Shown: piece after piece, positions 57,689 through 64,000 of the stretch
Numbering within the stretch: position 1 is the stretch's first letter
Layout: each line of letters begins with the position of its first letter
Source of the DNA: CAVPPA01 sp050730755
GTDB lineage: Bacteria; Patescibacteriota; Saccharimonadia; Saccharimonadales; UBA4665
Reading direction: 5' to 3'
NCBI GenBank assembly: GCA_050730755.1
Contig: JBOHNR010000002.1
Span: 38,130-102,129, forward strand
Length of the DNA stretch: 64,000 bases
Notes under the pieces: generated by a model
Seen by the model: only the letters and a program-made list of their open reading frames with translations
What the model was told of the DNA's origin: nothing
The model's database searches: none
Program-made: the position numbers and the translations under genes

Positions 57689-58459
57689 ATGCCAGAGACA
57701 CTCGTCCTATTAGTCAAAGATCTATCCGTTGTTTATGGTAGCAAGGTAGCAGTCGACAACGTCTCATTCTCTATTTCTAACAGCGAAATTTTTGGGTTGT
57801 TAGGACCAAACGGCGCCGGTAAAACCAGCGCCTTAAGTGCTATTGAGGGTCTGATTAAACCGCACTCCGGCGAGATTTTACTGGAAAGCATCGATGTCCA
57901 AAAGCATCCATTACAAGCTAAAGCTAAAATCGGCGTCCAGCTCCAATCAACCAGCTTCCAATCTGAATTGACCATTAACCAAATTGTCAGGCTCTTCGCC
58001 GGCTTGTACGGCGTCAAGCTGTCTGGGCGTGACATCACCGATTCGCTGCACACGATCGGTCTTGGAAATGAAGCGAGTCAGCGCTTTAAACAGCTATCCG
58101 GTGGCCAGCAACAACGTTTATCCCTATTTATTGCTACCATTCACGAACCAAAACTGCTGCTGCTGGACGAACCAACGGCTGGCCTTGACCCGCAATCTCG
58201 CCGGCAACTTTGGGACCGAATGGCACGAATTAGCCGCGATGGCGGCAGCATTCTGTTAACGACGCACTCCATGGAAGAAGCTCAGGCGGTCTGCAGTCGG
58301 GTGGCAATTATTGACCACGGCAAGATTTTAACGGTCGAAACTCCAGCCGGCCTAATCAAGAAGCACAAGGACGATCCCCGAGTTCGCCAGGCGGCTCACG
58401 GTAAAGTAACTTTAGAAGATGTCTTTATTGGTCTAACCGGGAGTGATGTTCGTGAATAA
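57689..58459 (+). CDS. ABC-2-type exporter ATPase
   Basis: 256 residues from ATG 57689; a longer frame from 57644 would run through the TATAAT box (57674-57679), which ends nine bases before this ATG. Walker A GPNGAGKTS, Q-loop QLQSTSFQ, signature LSGGQQQRLS, Walker B LLLLDEPTAGLD and H-loop TTHSMEEA are intact. It is a drug or polymer exporter-type (DrrA/NodI-like) subunit; the permease start overlaps its end by 17 bp. Confidence 0.92.
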   Translation: MPETLVLLVKDLSVVYGSKVAVDNVSFSISNSEIFGLLGPNGAGKTSALSAIEGLIKPHSGEILLESIDVQKHPLQAKAKIGVQLQSTSFQSELTINQIVRLFAGLYGVKLSGRDITDSLHTIGLGNEASQRFKQLSGGQQQRLSLFIATIHEPKLLLLDEPTAGLDPQSRRQLWDRMARISRDGGSILLTTHSMEEAQAVCSRVAIIDHGKILTVETPAGLIKKHKDDPRVRQAAHGKVTLEDVFIGLTGSDVRE

Positions 58460-59210
58460 TACTTCGCCAACCGCATTTAAGTGTTTCAAGGCTCTTTTGC
58501 AGGCCGATTTACTAGTTCTGGTTAGAAATAAGCGGGCTTTATTTATCAGCATGCTACTCCCCCTAGTGATTCTATTTATTTTTGATTCAGGTAAAAGACA
58601 GGACAAAATAGGCGGTGCTACCTTCATTGTTGGCCTGGCCATTACCCTTGGTTTGCTTTCAGCTTCGATTTTAGGCTATGGCTTGGCTGTGGCCAGGGAC
58701 CGCGAGAAAGGCGTCTTCCAGCGGCTCAGGGTTTCACCGGCTCCGACCTGGACGATTATGGCAAGCCGGCTGTCCGCTCAAGTGCTGGCTAACCTAATAA
58801 TAGCCATCGTCGTCCTAGTAGTCGGTAGCTCGCTATTTCACCTATCGCTTGGCGCTTTCGAGTACATATCAGTCATCTTAGTATCAATTATTGGCGGCGC
58901 CCTCTTCTTAAGTATTGGGCAGGCCCTAGTCGGCCTGCTAAAGTCAGCCGACACGATCAACGCTGGCGGCAGAATATTGCTGATTGGTCTGATGTTATTT
59001 GGTATATTTGGCCTGAGCGGCATAGCCGGCCCCACGCTCCAAAATATTTCCGAATGGACGCCGGTCGGATCGGTTATAACCGTCCTCCAAAGCGCCTTCA
59101 ACCAGACTGCTTGGAGCGGCCATACTTCAATTGAGTTAGCAACTTGTTTCGGCTATATCATCTTTTGTAGCGCCATTGGCATTAAATGGTTCCAGTGGGA
59201 AGCCCGGTAG
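58443..59210 (+). CDS. ABC-2-type permease
   Basis: 255 residues, six membrane helices. The LARDREKGVFQRLRVSPAPTW-type motif (here ARDREKGVFQRLRVSP near 79-94) is diagnostic for ABC-2 permeases. Start GTG/ATG pair at 58443/58446, coupled to the ATPase. A PadR-family regulator gene follows 61 bp downstream, a common arrangement for stress-induced exporters. The substrate is unknown. Confidence 0.9.
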   Translation: MMFVNNTSPTAFKCFKALLQADLLVLVRNKRALFISMLLPLVILFIFDSGKRQDKIGGATFIVGLAITLGLLSASILGYGLAVARDREKGVFQRLRVSPAPTWTIMASRLSAQVLANLIIAIVVLVVGSSLFHLSLGAFEYISVILVSIIGGALFLSIGQALVGLLKSADTINAGGRILLIGLMLFGIFGLSGIAGPTLQNISEWTPVGSVITVLQSAFNQTAWSGHTSIELATCFGYIIFCSAIGIKWFQWEAR

Positions 59211-59234
59211 CGCCTAGCTAGACGATGATATGAT

Positions 59235-59264
59235 TTGACAATATATCGTAAAACGATATATAAT
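59235..59264 (+). promoter_or_regulatory. padR promoter with PadR operator
   Basis: TTGACA (59235-59240), 18-bp spacer, TATAAT (59259-59264). A perfect inverted repeat ATATATCGT-AAA-ACGATATAT (59241-59261) fills the spacer and overlaps the -10: the usual shape of a PadR-family operator. The ATG is seven bases past the -10. Confidence 0.85.
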
Positions 59265-59271
59265 CGACGGC

Positions 59272-59610
59272 ATGAAACGTACCATGAATTTGTTGCCCCA
59301 GGTCTCCTTTAGTATCTTAATGGCGTTGAGCCTTAAGCCGCGTCACGGTTATGAGATTATGCAACAAGTTAAAGAAGATTCAATTGGCAAGATAAAACTC
59401 GGGCCAGGCTCGCTATATACAACCGTCAAGCAGTTGAAAGAAGACAATTTAATAGAAGACGCCGAAAATGACGATGTCCGGCGGCACTACTATCGATTGA
59501 CCAAAAAAGGCTGGCAAAGGCTTAACGCCGAGCTTATGTATTTTGATAAAACACTCAAGATTGCCAAAGCCCGGAACGTCTTTGAAGCCTTAGTCGGAGT
59601 TTTAAAATGA
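59272..59610 (+). CDS. PadR-family transcriptional regulator
   Basis: 112 residues: a winged helix (LSLKPRHGYEIMQQVKED ... LGPGSLYTTVKQLKEDNLIED) and a short C-terminal dimerisation helix. GSLYTTVKQL is the recognition helix. Start ATG 59272 (a second ATG is four codons on). The operator in its promoter implies autorepression, and by position it may also control the exporter upstream and the membrane protein downstream, whose start overlaps its stop (ATGA). Confidence 0.93.
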   Translation: MKRTMNLLPQVSFSILMALSLKPRHGYEIMQQVKEDSIGKIKLGPGSLYTTVKQLKEDNLIEDAENDDVRRHYYRLTKKGWQRLNAELMYFDKTLKIAKARNVFEALVGVLK

Positions 59611-60284
59611 ACCAGCTTCAAAACCGCTTCCCTATCTATTCCAAAATTATTGGGCTTTATCCGGCTAAATACCGCCAAGAGTATGGCCAGCAAATATTAC
59701 AAACGACAGCCGACATGCTCGATAATACTGATAGCAAAGGTGCCAAAATAGCTATCTGGTCTCGGCTAGCCTTTGATTTGCCGGTTAGTATCGCCAAACA
59801 ACAACTTCAATTATCAGATGATATTTTCATGAATGATATGCCTCGCTATATCAAAACCAACAGCCTTATCAGCGGCCTGTTGCTGCTGCCTTTTGTTGCC
59901 GCCTTAAGCGCCAACGGCTTGGATAAGTTAATCAATAACCAAGACTTATATAATTCATGGCTATGGGATAAGCCGATTATCGGCTTATGGGTTGTCTACC
60001 TGCCGCTGCTGGCGCTTTTAGTGGCTGGCGGGACTTATCTGTTTTATTTATTTAGCGCCGCCAAAACAACTTTTTCAAAGCGGGTTATAGATATCAGGCG
60101 CTTCTGGCCAGTTCTTATACCCGCTCTTTTCGCCGTTGGCATAGTACTTTTGGTTGAGTTTCACGACAGTGGCCATTGTTTAGTCCAAAACCCCGTCCAT
60201 TTGGCAAATCATCTAAGCCAGACTTGGCAATGTACTCTGGCTAACCGGGCTAATCACTTCGACCTTATATCGCGCGGTTCTTAA
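59607..60284 (+). CDS. PadR-linked membrane protein
   Basis: 225 residues. A soluble N-terminal helix pair (YSKIIGLYPAKYRQEYGQQILQTTADML) of the sort found in front of many PadR-linked permeases, then about four membrane helices (near 88-108, 122-148, 165-185), and a C-terminal tail with His and Cys (HDSGHCLVQNP). Overlaps padR by four bases, so the two are translated together. It may be the sensor or an antagonist of the PadR repressor; function unknown. Confidence 0.7.
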   Translation: MNQLQNRFPIYSKIIGLYPAKYRQEYGQQILQTTADMLDNTDSKGAKIAIWSRLAFDLPVSIAKQQLQLSDDIFMNDMPRYIKTNSLISGLLLLPFVAALSANGLDKLINNQDLYNSWLWDKPIIGLWVVYLPLLALLVAGGTYLFYLFSAAKTTFSKRVIDIRRFWPVLIPALFAVGIVLLVEFHDSGHCLVQNPVHLANHLSQTWQCTLANRANHFDLISRGS

Positions 60285-60334
60285 CTACTTTAGCCACGCT
60301 TGTGTATTGATCTTCGATTCGGTTAAATGGTGCC

Positions 60335-60811
60335 ATGGCAGAAAATAGGCGTTTTGGCACAGCCGCTGAATGGGGCGTCGGCTTGTCAATCGGCTGGGTG
60401 CCCTTAGTCGTCCAAGACGGCTTCACAGTCTCCTCCCCTGACCAGCCAACTGAAGAGATCCTACCACTATTGCCAAACGACGAAGAAAAGAGACCTGGTC
60501 GAACTTTATTAGCCGCTGTTTTAAATTTTAGGCGGCCCGTACGGCAGGCATTAGTTGAGTCTTCTTGGCAGATAGGCGCCCGTCATTATCTGGCGGGGCA
60601 GCAATTGGGCCTGGAAGATGAACGGGTAGTATTTTTAGATGGTGAAAATAAGCTACTTTTAAACCAACTTTCCAAAAAAGAACTCCGCCTGGTTTCAAAA
60701 CTGGCCGATGAGTGGCTGAGTGACCCTCTTAAGCCGCTCCTTTTTGCCCGCCAACTCGGTTCGATGTCTATTACCAGCCTGTTTTTAGACAACTATAATC
60801 CGCTTAATTGA
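60335..60811 (+). CDS. Hypothetical soluble protein (158 aa)
   Basis: No family recognised; no signal or membrane segment. Rich in Leu and charged residues in the second half, which may be helical. TTGTGT (60300-60305), a 17-bp spacer and TTAAAT (60323-60328) form a fair promoter whose -10 ends six bases before the ATG (leaderless). Its 3' end overlaps the convergent 60804 gene by eight bases. Confidence 0.55.
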   Translation: MAENRRFGTAAEWGVGLSIGWVPLVVQDGFTVSSPDQPTEEILPLLPNDEEKRPGRTLLAAVLNFRRPVRQALVESSWQIGARHYLAGQQLGLEDERVVFLDGENKLLLNQLSKKELRLVSKLADEWLSDPLKPLLFARQLGSMSITSLFLDNYNPLN

Positions 60812-61667
60812 GCTGGAGAGAGTCGAGTATAGCCAGTACCTGCTCAAATAGCGAGCTATTTTGCCAGGTATCGTAGGTTATATTAAGTGGCGTTTGGCTG
60901 CTACCGCTACAGGCCTCGGTCGTACAGGTATAAAAGCTGGCACTAATGATCGGGTCAAGGGCGCCGCCGAGAGTTTCGGCGGTGACTGATTCCGATTGCG
61001 AAAATTCATCTTGGCCGGTAATTAGCACTTCGTCAAAAGCGCCGCTAGGATCACTACCGCCGCTTAAGTCAATAAAAGTCAGGTACGGGTATTGCTGCTG
61101 CGAGGTGGTCGGTTGGGTATAGCCGATTTGGATTGAGTTTTGCGAAGCGATCGCCTTGCCGGAAGTTAGTTCGTTTATTTGGGCGCTGCCCGGCCGAATA
61201 CTGACCACCGCTTTGCCGGTGATCGTAGCGCCGCTCGAGTTGGTAACGCTCACCAGTGGCGAGCTAACCGTAATGGTTTGGTCGCTGGCGTTGTCATTTG
61301 ACGGCGGCGTCACGCTCCAATCAGATGGGTAGCTAAAGCTAAGGTTCAAGTCCTGGCCGTTTGACGTATACTTGATCGTTTGGCTTGACGAATTTGATTT
61401 GACTGTTGGGTGAACTTGAGATTTAGAGGCGACGTTGTGCTTGGGGCTAGTTTGGTGATGTTTTGACCACCAAAACAGCCCGCAGCCTATCAGCAGTAGC
61501 ACAAAAATGGCCGCTAGCAGCCAAACCTTGGACGAACGGTGGCCCGTTTTTTTGTGGCCACTATTGGAGGGGGGCCGAACCAGGCTTTCGGTTGCTTGAG
61601 GCGGCTGCAAGTCATCAAGATCGTCAGTTGGCGGCGGCATCGGAAATGGCTCTAGGGGTCGTTCCAT
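60804..61667 (-). CDS. Membrane-anchored extracytoplasmic protein (287 aa)
   Basis: A Pro-rich cytoplasmic part of about 47 residues, one membrane helix (about 48-67), a Ser-rich linker, then a ~190-residue domain beginning TSNGQDLNLSFSYPSDWSV, which resembles PsbP-like/lipoprotein domains that start with F-Y-P-x-x-W. Two Cys near the end (YTCTTEACSG) may pair. TATACT (61680-61675 on the minus strand) ends seven bases before the ATG, indicating a leaderless message. Confidence 0.7.
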   Translation of the reverse strand: MERPLEPFPMPPPTDDLDDLQPPQATESLVRPPSNSGHKKTGHRSSKVWLLAAIFVLLLIGCGLFWWSKHHQTSPKHNVASKSQVHPTVKSNSSSQTIKYTSNGQDLNLSFSYPSDWSVTPPSNDNASDQTITVSSPLVSVTNSSGATITGKAVVSIRPGSAQINELTSGKAIASQNSIQIGYTQPTTSQQQYPYLTFIDLSGGSDPSGAFDEVLITGQDEFSQSESVTAETLGGALDPIISASFYTCTTEACSGSSQTPLNITYDTWQNSSLFEQVLAILDSLQLN

Positions 61668-61868
61668 GATTGCTAGTATACACGCTTAACTGAGAGAGAT
61701 CTTAGTTTAGTCTGTCGATTTTTAAAATATTAAGCTAGTTGTAGAAGCTCAAAAATATTATATATATTGCCAGTTACCAATCGGTCTGTTATGTTTTTTA
61801 TAATAGTTTCGCTAGGGTAAACAAAAGGTTAAAAATCGAAAAGGTTGGTTTTTAAGGGTCGAACAATT

Positions 61869-62501
61869 ATGCCAATGACACCAGACATCAGTGTGATCCC
61901 GGTGCCTAACTACGACGGCGTCTATGTCGATATCAGGCCGTCGCCAGATAGAAAAAGATTGATGGGTTTAAGAGGCTGGTTAGGCCATATTCCGGGCGTT
62001 ATTTCGATTGAAACACCAAGTACCGGATCATTAATGGTCAGAACAGCAAATCCTCTCTTTCCACTCGAGAAACTCGGTGAAAATGCCAAATACATGGCTT
62101 ACAACTATTTCAAAAGCCCTGATGTGAGCGATGATGCCGTAGCCGGCGATGGCGACAGAAAAATAATCGACGCTCTGATATGGGAGAGAGATTTAGCGGC
62201 TTCTAAGGGATTTCGAGCTGAGCGTTTCGCTGCCCGGGAGTCCGGTAAGCTGGATCTTTGTATCGGTATGAATCGACCTCTAAACGACGAGCAAAGAGCC
62301 GTAGATATCTGTTATAAATTGACGGCCGGCGTAGCGGCTGTTTATCTGGCTCGAACAGTTGATCAAGGCTATAACCTGCAACTTGATTTGAAAGATTTTC
62401 TGGGTTCGCACATCGCTAAAGACGAAGTGGCCGAAGAAGTGGTCAGTTATATTTCTGAATATAATATTAGTCGGCATGTTACTAAATTAACCGTCATCTG
62501 A
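61869..62501 (+). CDS. Hypothetical protein (210 aa)
   Basis: Start ATG 61869 chosen (AAGGG ten bases upstream); a TTG at 61845 would add eight residues. The protein is a mixed alpha/beta soluble chain with VPNYDGVYVDIRPSPDRKRL at its start; I recognise no family. The upstream region contains AAAATCGAA followed by AAGGGTCGAAC, which faintly resembles the 57-nt element but does not align in length. Confidence 0.55.
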   Translation: MPMTPDISVIPVPNYDGVYVDIRPSPDRKRLMGLRGWLGHIPGVISIETPSTGSLMVRTANPLFPLEKLGENAKYMAYNYFKSPDVSDDAVAGDGDRKIIDALIWERDLAASKGFRAERFAARESGKLDLCIGMNRPLNDEQRAVDICYKLTAGVAAVYLARTVDQGYNLQLDLKDFLGSHIAKDEVAEEVVSYISEYNISRHVTKLTVI

Positions 62502-62519
62502 ACAATCTTACTGATTCGG

Positions 62520-63398
62520 CTACATTTGATGGATCTGTCCAATCACTGCTTTTGATTTTCCATAAACTGACAGGTCATCTTCGGTGCCGACGCTCAAAAT
62601 AAGGTGCGAAAAACCCAGGTCTTTAATGCTCCTGGCTTTTGCCAGGGCCACTTCGGATTCGCTGGTGAACTGGGCGACGCTGGAGCCAGCCGAAATTGTC
62701 TTTTCTATTTCGTCGTAGTTGCGGCCGACGTCCTGGCAGTGCCCGCGCAGGACTTCCAGCTTATGTTTGACGTCCTCTTCGCCTGCCCGGTAAAACAGAT
62801 TGCAGGCATCCGCGTACTGGGCGACCAGTTTAAGTGTCTTCTGTTCGCCGCCACCGCCGATTAAGATTGGCGGATGGGGCTTGGTAATAGCCTTGGGGTG
62901 ATTGATCGGTTCGGGCAGTTGGTAGTGCGTCCCCTTGAAGGGCTTGGTGTTGCCTGACCACATTTGATGAGCTAGTTTTAAGGTATCCTCCAGGCGCTCA
63001 AAGCGTTTGCTGTGCAGCGGATCGGTTAAGCCTAAAGCAATCGCTTCTTCGTCGTTCCAGCCGGCGCCGATACCTAAATAGGCCCGGCCACCGGACAGCA
63101 CGTCTAGTGCCGTGACGGCCTTAATTAAGACGGCCGGTTCCCTGTAAATAACGCCAGTCACGAGGGTACCGAGTTTTACCCGTTCGGTCACGCCCGCTAA
63201 AAATCCCAGCGTCGTATAAGATTCAAGCATCGGGTCAGTCTTCGGCCCAATGTAGCGAATCTGGAAAAAGTGATCCATCACCCATAAATCATCAAAACCG
63301 GCTTTTTCGGCTGCCTGGGCGATCGATCGCAGTCGCTTAGCTATGGCACGGTCGCCGCCTGGAAAATTAAAACGATTGATTTGCAGACCTACCTTCAT
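62520..63398 (-). CDS. LLM-class (luciferase-like) F420-type oxidoreductase
   Basis: 292 residues, TIM-barrel bacterial-luciferase fold. LWVMDHFFQI near 38-47, GTLVTGVIYREPAVLIKAVTALDVLSGGRAYLGIGAGWNDEEA near 77-119 and PHPPILIGGGGEQKTLKLVAQYADACN near 174-200 are signature segments of the F420-dependent branch. Cofactor is inferred: family members use F420 or FMN. A Shine-Dalgarno AGGAGG is just upstream of the ATG. It follows a second LLM enzyme by 23 bp in the same direction. Confidence 0.9.
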   Translation of the reverse strand: MKVGLQINRFNFPGGDRAIAKRLRSIAQAAEKAGFDDLWVMDHFFQIRYIGPKTDPMLESYTTLGFLAGVTERVKLGTLVTGVIYREPAVLIKAVTALDVLSGGRAYLGIGAGWNDEEAIALGLTDPLHSKRFERLEDTLKLAHQMWSGNTKPFKGTHYQLPEPINHPKAITKPHPPILIGGGGEQKTLKLVAQYADACNLFYRAGEEDVKHKLEVLRGHCQDVGRNYDEIEKTISAGSSVAQFTSESEVALAKARSIKDLGFSHLILSVGTEDDLSVYGKSKAVIGQIHQM

Positions 63399-63421
63399 GA
63401 CATGCCTCCTTTAGTGGGGTC

Positions 63422-64000
63422 TTATTTTAGCATCTTTAGCCGGGGTAAGACGTCTTTGCCGACCATTCGGATCAAAGCTGCCTGGTCGATAGCCGTGGTT
63501 TGAAAACCGATAATATCAGCTCCTAACCCCTTAACCAGCGGTTGGTAAGCCTTCACGAAATCATCAGCTGAACCGAGAATATTGTAACTGGCTAAAACTT
63601 GGTCACGGGGTAAACTATCGGCCTCTTTTTGGAGGACCACCGGGTTGGTCGCCCTGTCGCGGCTAGGCGCTCTCAGGCCACGCCAAGGCTGCAGCGCTTG
63701 CCAGGCTTCCTGACTATCTTTGGCATAGACCGACCAATGGCTGGCTACAAGATCGAATTTTTTTTGGCCGGCTTGCTGGCTGGCTGGCGCGATTATCTCC
63801 GAAAGAGTATCGCTGGCGGACTTGACGCTGACAATAATGCCGTCAGCGATTTGACCGGCCAGGGCGGCCGTCTGCTGGCCGCCGGCGGCGATATAAATCG
63901 GTACTTGGTGCAGCGGCGGGCTATAAAGTTTAGCGCTGTTCGTTTGATAATAGCTGCCCTCGTAAGTCAGTTTCTCGCCGGCTAACAAACGGTGCATGAT
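63422..64000 (-). CDS. LLM-class oxidoreductase, FGD-like, C-terminal part (5' end outside window)
   Basis: The frame is open to the window edge; the ATG at 63997 is internal to the family, so the gene continues beyond. Segments GSYYQTNSAKLYSPP and VPIYIAAGGQQTAALAGQIADGIIV match the F420-dependent glucose-6-phosphate dehydrogenase/Adf/Mer group. The substrate cannot be fixed without the N-terminal half. With the downstream LLM gene it forms an operon. Confidence 0.88.
   Translation of the reverse strand: MMHRLLAGEKLTYEGSYYQTNSAKLYSPPLHQVPIYIAAGGQQTAALAGQIADGIIVSVKSASDTLSEIIAPASQQAGQKKFDLVASHWSVYAKDSQEAWQALQPWRGLRAPSRDRATNPVVLQKEADSLPRDQVLASYNILGSADDFVKAYQPLVKGLGADIIGFQTTAIDQAALIRMVGKDVLPRLKMLK

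Noticed and set aside
61825..61865. Sixth copy of the 57-nt element before 61869
   Set aside because: AAATCGAA and AGGGTCGAAC are present but spacing and flanks differ; not counted.
1..64000. CRISPR arrays, insertion sequences, prophage, rRNA
   Set aside because: No regularly spaced direct repeats, transposase, phage structural genes or rRNA signatures were seen on either strand.

Overview
The window looks like chromosomal DNA of a Candidate Phyla Radiation (Patescibacteria) bacterium, most probably Saccharibacteria/Saccharimonadia (TM7). The reasons are a reduced division/cell-wall cluster (mraZ-rsmH-ftsL-ftsI-mraY-ftsW-murG-ftsQ with no murC, murD, ftsA or ftsZ in it), a sigma-region-4/HARE-HTH regulator, C-terminal sorting signals of the type LVNTGPGDVIG with a large sortase, F420-type luciferase-like oxidoreductases, and short intergenic regions. 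The standard genetic code works throughout. This placement is inference from gene content; there is no rRNA in the window. I see no prophage, insertion sequence or CRISPR array.

Layout: 1-2.8 kb holds the end of glycyl-tRNA synthetase, a NYN nuclease-like protein and a YvcK protein. 2.9-11.6 kb is the division/murein operon, preceded by a MraZ operator and interrupted by two non-coding segments rich in hairpins. 12.2-19.4 kb is informational (sigma-4/HARE regulator, topA, pth, der, rluB) and contains a strong candidate for a free-standing structured RNA of about 365 nt. 19.4-29 kb holds two histidine kinase/response regulator pairs, a Y-family polymerase with a small partner, and small unknown proteins. 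29-38.7 kb holds gltX, a divergent envelope cluster (membrane-anchored proteins, PEGA/beta-propeller protein, sortase) and a metabolic/repair run (YjeF-like, prolyl iminopeptidase, exonuclease III). 39-45.9 kb carries a MacB-type ABC system, an NRAMP-related carrier, a Thr-Pro-repeat surface protein, VKOR and a MarP-like membrane serine protease. 45.9-48.9 kb is an oxidative pentose-phosphate operon (pgl-gnd-zwf). 48.9-52.6 kb holds two exported proteins with elaborate leaders, plus two candidate small RNAs with promoters and terminators. 52.7-64 kb is more accessory: a toxin-antitoxin pair, a PadR-controlled module beside an ABC-2 exporter, small membrane proteins and two LLM flavoproteins. 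tRNAs: Glu(CTC), Leu(CAA), Ser(GGA), Glu(TTC).

How the parts fit: the sortase (33.4 kb) could anchor the LVNTG protein (51.1 kb) and perhaps the TTGAG protein (43.1 kb). VKOR and the periplasm-facing protease suggest disulfide-dependent envelope quality control. The pgl-gnd-zwf operon would make NADPH and pentose phosphates, while the F420-type enzymes at the right edge suggest a second redox carrier.

The most unusual observations are non-coding: the terminated structured RNA at 16.24-16.60 kb, the divergent sRNA pair at 49.05-49.55 kb, a 57-nt dispersed element present four times, a periodic MraZ operator built into its own promoter, and many genes whose -10 box sits 6-9 nt before the start codon (leaderless mRNAs). 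All of these come from reading the sequence by eye; no database search or folding program was run.
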